Below are positions 17,030 through 24,936 of a DNA stretch of 39,381 bases, one piece after another; position 1 is the first letter of the stretch; every line of letters begins with the position of its first letter. Source of the stretch: Cyanobacteria bacterium DS2.3.42 (lineage in GTDB: Bacteria > Cyanobacteriota > Vampirovibrionia > Obscuribacterales > Obscuribacteraceae). The notes beneath the pieces were generated by a model, which was not told the DNA's origin, searched no databases, and saw only the letters and a program-made list of their open reading frames with translations. The position numbers and the translations under genes were made by a program. Location: positions 1 through 39,381 of the forward strand of contig PNLN01000130.1 in assembly GCA_013823055.1 (NCBI GenBank), given 5' to 3'.

Positions 17030-19369
17030 GTGGATCAAGACAACACTCTCAATTCGAAATTGAGTATTGCTAATGAAGCCTGTTTGCAATGTCCGAAATG
17101 CAAGGCTCTCTTTGCGCGCAATGTCGCATATTGCACATCCGACGGAACCAAGCTCGAAGACGCGGATTCCAGCCAAACCACTGCGTCCGTCTTTGCAGGC
17201 AAGTACGAAATTCTCAACGAAATCGGTAGTGGTGGCATGGGCACGGTTTATCGTGTTCGCCAAATTCTGCTGGACAAGATTTGCGCCTTAAAAGTTATTC
17301 CGGCTGAGTCGTTGACAGACCTTTTGATTACTCGCTTTCAGAGAGAAGCAAAGACAATGGCTACTCTCGATCATCCCAATCTTGGGCGAATTCTCGACTT
17401 CGGAATTTACCAGAATTCACCTTACATGGTGATGGAGTACGTCGACGGAAAACCGCTCAACAAGCTCATTCTAGAAACAGAATTGAGCATCGAGGAAGTG
17501 ATCGGAATTTTTTCACAGGTGCTTGATGGACTTGCGCATGCGCACAAGAAAGGGGTTTTGCACAGAGATATAAAACCGAGCAATATCATGATCGTGCCAT
17601 CCTCGCCAGACCAGCAAACAAAAGCATCTTGCAATCATCGAGCGATTCTCCTCGATTTCGGCATCGCCAAGAAAATCGAACCCAGTGACGATACTGGTGT
17701 AGATAATTTCAAAACTCAGGGACTAACGCGCACCGGTGAAATGATCGGCAGCCCGCTGTATATGAGTCCCGAACAAGCGCATGGAGAGAAGCTTACCGAG
17801 CGCTCGGATCTTTACAGCGTCGGGTGCGCGCTGTTCGAATGCCTTGCCGGCACAGCGCCCTTTGTCGGTAAATCGACCGTGGACACTTTGATTTTGCACA
17901 TGGAAAAACCAGTGCCAACATTGAAAGAAGCATCACTTGGGCGAGAGTTTCCAGGCGGTCTGGAAAGAGCAATAAAAAAAATGCTTTCAAAAAATCCATC
18001 CGACCGCTACCAAACTGCCGACGAGACCAAACGCGCTCTGGCACTGGCCATCCAGCTTGAAGACAAACAAGCAGACATTAAAGCGCCCGACAAATCCGAC
18101 AAAATCATTTCGCGCACGACAATTATTCTGGTCTGTCTGGCAGTTTTGATCTCGGTTTCGGTCATCGCTTCCATAACGATACAAGGTGAGAAATTCGCAC
18201 GAGACAGCAAGCCGATTCTCAAAGAAGACAAGATCGAGATAGAGAAAACCTGGCTCACAGTCGCGGATAAAGCTATTTATGACGGCAAACAAGAAGCTGA
18301 CACTAACATAAACAGCGATGAAGACGAACCAGAAAAACGAATCAATCTCAAAGAACCAGCAGCAAAAGAAACACAATACGTTCCATTGACTGGAAACGAA
18401 GAAACGCTGGCACTGCGGGGACAAATTCTCGAAATTAAGCGAGTCAGGTTGATTCAACAAGATCGCCGTCTGCAGAGGCTGGGTTTGGCCCAAGCTCACT
18501 TCCCCCATAGCATGCTCGGCAATCTGCAAGGTTCTCTCAAGGTCCTTCGCCTTAGCGATGCAAACATCACCGACGACGACATGAAATATGTTGGAGAACT
18601 TCGCACCCTGGAGCGACTGCACTTGAATGCAAATCCTATTACCAGCAGCGGCTTAAAGCATGTCGAGTCATTGCGCTCTCTTCACTTCCTTGACCTCGGA
18701 GGCACCAAATGTGATGCCTCGGGATTGTCCTCATTGCGCTATTTGTCACAATTAAGGAATCTCTCGCTAAACAACAATAGATTTATCGACGACAAGGCTG
18801 TCGAGCTGGTTTCTACCATGAACGGCCTGGAAGAATTAAATCTGACTCGAACCAAAGTCACAGGCAAGGGAATCGCTTATTTAAGCCGCATGGACAGGCT
18901 AAGCAAGCTCCATTTAGGAAGTCTGCGATTGCGCGACAAAGACATAATCACGATCAAAAATCTTCCCAGTCTGTCTGTGTTGTATCTTGGTCGCAACAGC
19001 ATTAGCCCCAAAGGCTTGAAACACCTCACGTCACTGAAATTAAGCAGTCTGAACTTAGACTACAACCCAATTGATGACACTGCCATTGACACCATTTTGC
19101 AAATGCGGAATTTACGACATCTCAGTTTGTCATCCACAAAAATGACTAAGAATGGACTGAAAAAACTGACTGCATTGCCAGCATTGCGGGTTCTTATCGT
19201 GAGACAGATAGACGGTCTGGAAGAAGGATTTGCACACGATTTCTTGACCGAATGCAAAAATTGCCAGGAAGTGGTTTTCCTCAGAGAGAGAGGCTCCGGT
19301 TATCGGCGCTCCGAGTGGCAGCTGGACGAACGAACTAAGAAAAATAGCAACAATGATAGCGTCAAATAA
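17030..19369 (+). CDS. Ser/Thr protein kinase with zinc ribbon, TM helix and LRR sensor (paralogue 1)
   Basis: A 779-residue receptor-like kinase. A short zinc ribbon (C21PKC24...YC35TSDGTKL) comes first, then a complete Hanks-type kinase (about 59-335): GSGGMG glycine loop, K88 in CALKV, E106, HRDIKPSN with D180, DFG at 209-211, SPEQ and YSVGCALFE. A transmembrane helix (about 363-384) is followed by an extracytoplasmic region ending in about ten leucine-rich repeats (about 490-740, pattern L..L.L....I...gl..L). The expected topology is kinase inside and LRR outside. GTG 17030 is chosen because VDQDN aligns with MEQDH at the start of the tandem paralogue; TTG 17012 is the alternative. The ligand is unknown. 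Confidence 0.92.
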   Translation: MDQDNTLNSKLSIANEACLQCPKCKALFARNVAYCTSDGTKLEDADSSQTTASVFAGKYEILNEIGSGGMGTVYRVRQILLDKICALKVIPAESLTDLLITRFQREAKTMATLDHPNLGRILDFGIYQNSPYMVMEYVDGKPLNKLILETELSIEEVIGIFSQVLDGLAHAHKKGVLHRDIKPSNIMIVPSSPDQQTKASCNHRAILLDFGIAKKIEPSDDTGVDNFKTQGLTRTGEMIGSPLYMSPEQAHGEKLTERSDLYSVGCALFECLAGTAPFVGKSTVDTLILHMEKPVPTLKEASLGREFPGGLERAIKKMLSKNPSDRYQTADETKRALALAIQLEDKQADIKAPDKSDKIISRTTIILVCLAVLISVSVIASITIQGEKFARDSKPILKEDKIEIEKTWLTVADKAIYDGKQEADTNINSDEDEPEKRINLKEPAAKETQYVPLTGNEETLALRGQILEIKRVRLIQQDRRLQRLGLAQAHFPHSMLGNLQGSLKVLRLSDANITDDDMKYVGELRTLERLHLNANPITSSGLKHVESLRSLHFLDLGGTKCDASGLSSLRYLSQLRNLSLNNNRFIDDKAVELVSTMNGLEELNLTRTKVTGKGIAYLSRMDRLSKLHLGSLRLRDKDIITIKNLPSLSVLYLGRNSISPKGLKHLTSLKLSSLNLDYNPIDDTAIDTILQMRNLRHLSLSSTKMTKNGLKKLTALPALRVLIVRQIDGLEEGFAHDFLTECKNCQEVVFLRERGSGYRRSEWQLDERTKKNSNNDSVK

Positions 19370-19425
19370 TTATCCTGGTGAAGCTCATAGCTGGGTATAA
19401 GAAACGCAGAGATATGGGATGAACG

Positions 19426-21633
19426 ATGGAGCAGGACCACACACAGCACCTGCAAAAGGATCTTCACGAGACGTCGCTGCGCAAGTGTCCTCAATGTGAC
19501 ACTATATTCAGCGCCATCGCCTATTGCCCAAATGACGGCACAAAGCTCGAAGATCATGATGGAGACGGCATCTCCCATCGACTATTTGCAGAAAAATACG
19601 AAATTCTGGAAGAGATTGGCAAAGGAGGTATGGGCACGGTTTTTCGTGTCAAACAAGTCTTGCTCGACAAAATTCTAGCTCTCAAAGTCATCCCCTCGCA
19701 CTATGTAAACGAGCAACTGTCCGTGCGTTTTCAGCGAGAAGCAAAGACCATGGCCTCGCTGGACCACCCCAATCTAGCCCGCATCTCCGACTTCGGGATA
19801 TGGCTTAATCAGCCATTTATGGTCATGGAGTATGTGAACGGGCCGCCTCTTTCCAAATTGATTTCCGAGCGCGTCATTCCTCCAGAGCAAGCTGTAGAGC
19901 TATTTTGCCAGGTTTTAAACGGTCTAGAGCACGCTCACGAAAAAGGGGTTTTGCACAGAGACATCAAACCAAGCAATATCATGGTGCTCAATGAAGACGG
20001 TCAAAACAAAGCCATCTTGCTCGACTTCGGCATCGCAAAGAAAATAGAAACTGATGACGGCATAGCCAATACGCAGGCCTTGACTCGCACAGGCGAAATG
20101 ATCGGAAGCCCGCTATACATGAGCCCCGAGCAAGCGCGCGGGGACAAACTGACGGAAAGGTCGGATCTCTACAGCCTTGGGTGCGCACTATTTGAAAGTC
20201 TGACGGGAACGCCTCCTTTTGTTGGAAAAACTGCCGTAGAAACCTTCTTCCTGCACATGGAGCAAAACCCGCCGTCACTCAAGGAAGCGGCATTAGGGCG
20301 AGAGTTTGCTCCCGGGTTGGAAAAACTGATCAGGAAATTACTCGCCAAAAATCCTGACGATAGATTCGCCTCCGCACAAGAATTAAAACAGGCTCTCTCG
20401 CTGTGTTTGCATCAAGAACAATCGGAAATGCCGGTCGAGACGATCAAGAAAAAAGCACTGCCCGTTCTGCCTTTCATCCTGGTCGCAATCGGCTCAATAG
20501 TCATTCTTTCCGCAGTGGCGTTTGTTGTGCAGCAGGGAGAAAAAACAGCCGCCGAAAACGCCAAAAAGCTGAAGGTGACTGATGATGAATTGATCACCAC
20601 TTTACCTAAAACATTTCCAAAGGAATTAGTCAACGAAGAGGATCAGATTGCCGCGCATCGCGAAAACGAAAATGTCGGCATGGTCATAAAGGACACAGAC
20701 CCAGAACAATCGTTCTACAAGCGGGTTCTCGATGAGAGTACCATCGCAGCGCTGACCGGCAGCAAACATCTGAGAAAGCTCACACTCAACCATTCGAAAT
20801 TTCCGAAATCAATGCTTGCCAAATTGCCACCCACATTGCAAGAGCTGCAACTCAATGGTGGCGGCATACTCAACGACGATTTCAAATTCATCGCTACAAA
20901 CGCAAACTTAAAATCGCTGGCGATCCGATTCAATATCGTCAACTCCAAAGCCCTGCAGAACCTCACCGGTCTCAAGAACCTGGAGATGCTGACACTCAAC
21001 GACACGCATGTGGAGCCCGAGGCGCTGCGAGAGTTGAAGCCAATCAAAAGTCTGCGCATTCTCATCCTTTCCGACAATGAAACAATTGACGACAACGCAA
21101 TGCGCATCGTGTCCGAATTGAAACAGTTGGAAGTGCTGGACATCAGTGGCAATCGGGTGACAGCAAAAGGAATTCCCGAGTTGACAAAAATGCCCAGTCT
21201 AAAAAAGCTGATTGCAAAAAAGCTCATGTTGCATGATAAAGATATGACAGCGTTCAAGAATTTCAAAACCCTTACAGGACTTACTCTGGCAGGCAACAGG
21301 ATAACGGCTGACGGCTTCAAGATGCTTCCTGTATGGAAAGGCATGCGGGACTTTGATTTGAGCGAGTGCGAACTGAATGACGAAGTCATTCCCCACCTGC
21401 TGCGATACAAAGATTTGAACATTCTTCACGTGTCAAGAACCGGCATTACACCTGATGGTTTGTTGAGTTTGGCAAAACTTCCTTTGACTGGAATATGGTG
21501 CAAACGCATAGGTCTGAGTTATGAAGATGGTCTGGAGTTTCTCCGGCGCTGCCCGACCTGCCAGGCTGTTTATTACACTCACAGCGATGACGAACGCATC
21601 GTGCGTTCAGACCTGCAAAAAAAACAAAACTAA
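19426..21633 (+). CDS. Ser/Thr protein kinase with zinc ribbon, TM helix and LRR sensor (paralogue 2)
   Basis: A 735-residue tandem paralogue of the preceding gene with the same order of parts: zinc ribbon C21PQC24...YC34PNDGTKL, kinase (about 58-325) with GKGGMG, K87, HRDIKPSN (D179) and DFG (200-202), TM helix (about 346-369) and LRR region (about 450-700). The kinase halves are nearly colinear, while the outer LRR halves differ much more. That pattern fits duplication followed by change of recognition. ATG 19426 follows the upstream stop by 56 bases. Its stop overlaps the stop of the minus-strand gene downstream by 4 bases (CTAA). Confidence 0.93.
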   Translation: MEQDHTQHLQKDLHETSLRKCPQCDTIFSAIAYCPNDGTKLEDHDGDGISHRLFAEKYEILEEIGKGGMGTVFRVKQVLLDKILALKVIPSHYVNEQLSVRFQREAKTMASLDHPNLARISDFGIWLNQPFMVMEYVNGPPLSKLISERVIPPEQAVELFCQVLNGLEHAHEKGVLHRDIKPSNIMVLNEDGQNKAILLDFGIAKKIETDDGIANTQALTRTGEMIGSPLYMSPEQARGDKLTERSDLYSLGCALFESLTGTPPFVGKTAVETFFLHMEQNPPSLKEAALGREFAPGLEKLIRKLLAKNPDDRFASAQELKQALSLCLHQEQSEMPVETIKKKALPVLPFILVAIGSIVILSAVAFVVQQGEKTAAENAKKLKVTDDELITTLPKTFPKELVNEEDQIAAHRENENVGMVIKDTDPEQSFYKRVLDESTIAALTGSKHLRKLTLNHSKFPKSMLAKLPPTLQELQLNGGGILNDDFKFIATNANLKSLAIRFNIVNSKALQNLTGLKNLEMLTLNDTHVEPEALRELKPIKSLRILILSDNETIDDNAMRIVSELKQLEVLDISGNRVTAKGIPELTKMPSLKKLIAKKLMLHDKDMTAFKNFKTLTGLTLAGNRITADGFKMLPVWKGMRDFDLSECELNDEVIPHLLRYKDLNILHVSRTGITPDGLLSLAKLPLTGIWCKRIGLSYEDGLEFLRRCPTCQAVYYTHSDDERIVRSDLQKKQN

Positions 21634-22946
21634 CTTGCTTCAGAAGCCTCGGCAATGTTTGAGCGCTTCCACTGGCGGACCACATAAATGGTCCCTGAAA
21701 CCGCCAGAATCAGGTTTTGCGCAAGCACTGGATAGGTTCTGATTGCACTGCCGAAAATGGACAGATTGAAACTTATGAAACTGACGAGTGGGTAGAGAAG
21801 CAGCGTCATGCACCAGATTCGGTAGGCCATATCTTTTTCTTTGAACACCACCGACGGACTTACCGAAGGTATCGTCAAAATGGCTGCTACTGCCAACATC
21901 AAGCAATCATGAATGTGAACATGAGGACCAAAGAATAGTGACAGTACAAGAGTAACTGCCATCACCCACCCAAAAAGTTCTGGCTTGTTAGATGACTTGA
22001 TCCACAACCACAACGAAGCAGCCAGCCCGAGCAAAAGGCTGATGGTTCCAAAGGCTACGACTACATTACTGGTCGGCAGATGAAGCAAGTCGTACATAAC
22101 AAGTGCGCGCAAATTAACCTGATCGGCAGGTGAGATGCCCGTGTAATTTGCCGATGTATAGACCTCGGACAGGTAGTGCACGTAATCAGGCAGTATGTGA
22201 ACGCCGAATCGCATCACCGTCGCCGACACAACGATCGCAGCAAGAGGAACCGCACTGGCAAGCACTTTCCAGCGGCGCATGGTGAACACTGGAATGGCAA
22301 GGAAAATTGCATAGTGCGGTTTGACCACACCCAGCAATCCCAGGCACAGCCCAGCCAAAATACTTCTCTTTTGCAGAAACGACCAGCAATAAAGGGAGAC
22401 TAGAGCAAGTGCAACAAATGAGAACTGACCGGCACGTATTGCTAAAAGTGCAGGTGTATTTGAGATGATCGCAACCAAAATTGCAGCTCGATCGATCTTG
22501 CTGAAACGCTCTTGTGCAAACAATAAAACCGACGTCACTAGCAAGCCAATAGGAACCGAAATGAATTTCCAAAATACGTATGCATCTGTGAGCGACAGCA
22601 TGGATAGCGGCGCCGCCAGGAAGTAGAAGGTGGGCGGGTACGGAATCGCCCAGGCAATATCGCTGTGCGCCGGTGCGATGATTTGATTGAGGGCGGCTAG
22701 CTGCGTGTTGAAATCATAAAGATTGGCGCCAGCAGCACCCAATTTCGCCGCTTCATAGTAGCCAACAAAATCGGCCAGCTGGATCGACCCTTTACCCGGC
22801 ATAACCAGATCCGGATTAGTGGTCGCAAAAAAGAATAGAACATTGGCAGCCCAAGCCAGAACCATCGAAAAGTAAGCAAACTGGACTTTGGATGGACGAA
22901 ATTCAGTTTTTCCATCGGGCGGCTGGTTGGTGGTTTCGGATTGCAT
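21630..22946 (-). CDS. GT87-type (DUF2029) polyprenyl-phosphate sugar transferase, membrane
   Basis: A 438-residue protein with about ten to twelve transmembrane helices. Features of the GT87/GT-C class are seen: LADFVGYYEAAKLGAAGANLYDF in the first outside loop, with D and paired aromatic residues, then AWAIPYPPTFYFLAAPLS and LGVVKPHYAIFL. Such enzymes transfer mannose or related sugars from polyprenyl phosphate to envelope glycans outside the membrane. Acceptor and sugar are unknown. It is divergent from the epimerase operon, suggesting a shared glycan pathway. No strong Shine-Dalgarno sequence precedes ATG 22946. Confidence 0.8.
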   Translation of the reverse strand: MQSETTNQPPDGKTEFRPSKVQFAYFSMVLAWAANVLFFFATTNPDLVMPGKGSIQLADFVGYYEAAKLGAAGANLYDFNTQLAALNQIIAPAHSDIAWAIPYPPTFYFLAAPLSMLSLTDAYVFWKFISVPIGLLVTSVLLFAQERFSKIDRAAILVAIISNTPALLAIRAGQFSFVALALVSLYCWSFLQKRSILAGLCLGLLGVVKPHYAIFLAIPVFTMRRWKVLASAVPLAAIVVSATVMRFGVHILPDYVHYLSEVYTSANYTGISPADQVNLRALVMYDLLHLPTSNVVVAFGTISLLLGLAASLWLWIKSSNKPELFGWVMAVTLVLSLFFGPHVHIHDCLMLAVAAILTIPSVSPSVVFKEKDMAYRIWCMTLLLYPLVSFISFNLSIFGSAIRTYPVLAQNLILAVSGTIYVVRQWKRSNIAEASEAS

Positions 22947-23100
22947 GGTTAACCAATTCTACCCTGCTGCCGGAGGTCTACCAGAGTTTTCAGCGATTGC
23001 CGGCGTCATTTTCGTCCATCCAAAAAACTGAACCTGGACTGCTTTTCGAGACTTAATGAAGCGCGCGAGTGCGGTTAAATGGGCTCTGGGGCTGGGCACA

Positions 23101-23106
23101 TATAAT
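23101..23106 (+). promoter_or_regulatory. Putative -10 box of the epimerase operon
   Basis: A perfect TATAAT lies 140 bases before the epimerase start. No good -35 box is seen at 16-18 bases upstream, so an activator may be needed or the match may be chance. The resulting leader would contain the REP-like palindrome at 23119. Confidence 0.35.
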
Positions 23107-23118
23107 GTGAGCTTAGCA

Positions 23119-23144
23119 GGGCGATGCATGGCATCGCCCCTACA
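23119..23144 (+). repeat. REP-like palindrome
   Basis: Perfect arms GGGCGATGC (23119-23127) and GCATCGCCC (23131-23139) around ATG, then CTACA: the cleanest copy of the family seen at 1092-1169 and 8856-8880. It lies in the leader of the glycan operon. Confidence 0.82.
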
Positions 23145-23240
23145 AAGGACCTCAACAAGAGCTCTGAATATGGCTTATAAAAAGCAACTCAATTTGCCTG
23201 GGTGGTCCGTTTATCACGACGAGGAGCGTTGTTCGGCGCT

Positions 23241-24164
23241 ATGACACAACGCGTACTGGTCACAGGAGGAGCCGGTTTTATCGGCAGCCATCAAGTCGAA
23301 GCCTTGCTTGCGCGTGGCTATGAAGTCTGCGTGCTCGATAGTTTAACCATGGGAAAACGCGCCTGGGTGAGCCCAGATGTAGAGTTTTTTGAAGGTGACA
23401 TTCGCGATCTGGAGGCCTGCAGAAAGGCGATTCAGCGCTGCACCGGACTGTTTCACCTGGCAGCCATGAGCCGCTCGGCAGCCTCACTTGACAATGTAGA
23501 CATTTGCACCAGCAACAACATTATCGGAACTCAAAACATCCTTACCGCAGCTCGTGAGGTGGGTGTGCGCAAGGTTGTCTATGCCGGATCGTCCACTTAC
23601 TATGGCAATCAAAAACCTCCGCATGCAGAAAACATGCAGCCTGACTTCCTCAATTTCTACGGGCTCTCGAAGTATGTCGGCGAAGAATATTGCCGTTTGT
23701 TCGACAAGACGTACAACCTGCCTGCCAATGTCATGCGCTACTTCAACGTCTACGGTCCAAGACTTTCTGGTGAAGGCGCATACGCGCTTGTCATGTCCAT
23801 CTTCCTCAGACAAATTCGCGAGGGCAAACCTCTTACCATTCACGGAGACGGGCTGCAAAGCCGGGACTTCGTGCATGTTCGCGACGTTGCCAGAGCAAAT
23901 ATTCTCGCCTTCGAATCGCAATTGCATGGTCGAACATACAATGTCGGCAGTGGCGTTGCAGTAAGCGTGAAAGAGCTGGCCAATAAAATGTCGCTCAATC
24001 AAATTCACGAAGACAGGCGCGCCGGCGATGCTGAAATTACTCTGGCAGACATTTCGAGAATCAAGGAAGAACTCGGCTGGAGTCCTGAAATTTCCTTCGA
24101 TGAAGGAATGAAAGAGCTTTTGAAAGAACTAGAAAGCGAACAAGCGAAAGCGGGGGCCGTCTAA
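23241..24164 (+). CDS. NAD-dependent sugar-nucleotide epimerase/dehydratase
   Basis: A 307-residue extended SDR. GGAGFIG (9-15) binds NAD, HLAAMSRS follows the usual HLAA strand, and the catalytic Y140xxxK144 (YGLSK) with S117-S118-T119 is complete. FNVYGPR and SRDFVHVRDVA are typical of UDP-glucose 4-epimerase-like enzymes. It would act on a nucleotide sugar made in the cytoplasm. The start is ATG 23241; a longer frame to 23202 adds an unrelated basic stretch. It is the first gene of a compact operon whose next start is 2 bases after its stop. Confidence 0.9.
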   Translation: MTQRVLVTGGAGFIGSHQVEALLARGYEVCVLDSLTMGKRAWVSPDVEFFEGDIRDLEACRKAIQRCTGLFHLAAMSRSAASLDNVDICTSNNIIGTQNILTAAREVGVRKVVYAGSSTYYGNQKPPHAENMQPDFLNFYGLSKYVGEEYCRLFDKTYNLPANVMRYFNVYGPRLSGEGAYALVMSIFLRQIREGKPLTIHGDGLQSRDFVHVRDVARANILAFESQLHGRTYNVGSGVAVSVKELANKMSLNQIHEDRRAGDAEITLADISRIKEELGWSPEISFDEGMKELLKELESEQAKAGAV

Positions 24165-24165
24165 G

Positions 24166-24936
24166 ATGCAAGCGCCCGAGAAAACCAAGACTCTGGGCAG
24201 AGTGACGTCTCTCTCGATTGCTGCGCCGGCCTACAACGAGGGCGAATCGATAGCGTCCGTTGTGAGCACCTGGAGTGAGTATTTAAGCAAAATGGAAGGA
24301 CTGAAAGACTTCGAGATTGTCGTCTGCAACGACGGCAGCAAAGACGATACAGCTGCCATTTTGAACGAACTGAGTGAAAAGGATCCGCACATCAAACCGC
24401 TCAGTTTTTCCGTCAACCAGGGGGCTGCCGCGGCACTCTCGCATGCTATTCACAACACGCGCCATCCCTGGGTACTACTCCTAGATTCCGATGGACAGTA
24501 CGGAATAGATAACATAGTAAAGCTCATTGCAGAGGTGGAAACGCATGCTGAAACCAAAGCCGTGATTGGCGTGCGCGTGCACAAACACGACAGCGCTTTC
24601 ACTCAATTCGGCTCTGCAGCTAGTGGTTGGCTGTGCAATCTATTTCACGACACTAACTATCGTGACTTCAATTGCGCATTGAAGCTCGTGGAAGGCGAAA
24701 CTTTACGTTCACTCAACCTGGAAGCAAAAGGGCTCAACTATTCCGGAGAAGTATCGTCAAAGCTGATAGAGAGAGGCATTGTGTTCCGCGAAGTTGAAGT
24801 CGAGCATAAGAAACGCATCGCCGGCCGCAGTTCATCTCAAAACCTGAAAGCTGCATGGCATCGACTTCTCTTTGTTATGTACTTGGGCTTCCGCCAATTC
24901 CTTCTGCACCAAAAAGTTTTGCAGGTGCGCAAGTAA
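24166..24936 (+). CDS. Family 2 glycosyltransferase
   Basis: A 256-residue GT-A enzyme. SIAAPAYNEGESIASVV (17-33) is the donor-binding start, VVCNDGSKDDT (48-58) follows, and LLLDSDGQY (102-110) holds the DxD metal site. This resembles dolichyl/undecaprenyl-phosphate glycosyltransferases, but it has no C-terminal membrane helices beyond a short hydrophobic patch (LLFVMYLGFRQFLL). It would transfer a sugar from a nucleotide donor. Its last base is the first base of the next ATG (TAATG), so translation is probably coupled. Its DGQY motif recurs in the next protein's C-terminal domain. Confidence 0.9.
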   Translation: MQAPEKTKTLGRVTSLSIAAPAYNEGESIASVVSTWSEYLSKMEGLKDFEIVVCNDGSKDDTAAILNELSEKDPHIKPLSFSVNQGAAAALSHAIHNTRHPWVLLLDSDGQYGIDNIVKLIAEVETHAETKAVIGVRVHKHDSAFTQFGSAASGWLCNLFHDTNYRDFNCALKLVEGETLRSLNLEAKGLNYSGEVSSKLIERGIVFREVEVEHKKRIAGRSSSQNLKAAWHRLLFVMYLGFRQFLLHQKVLQVRK

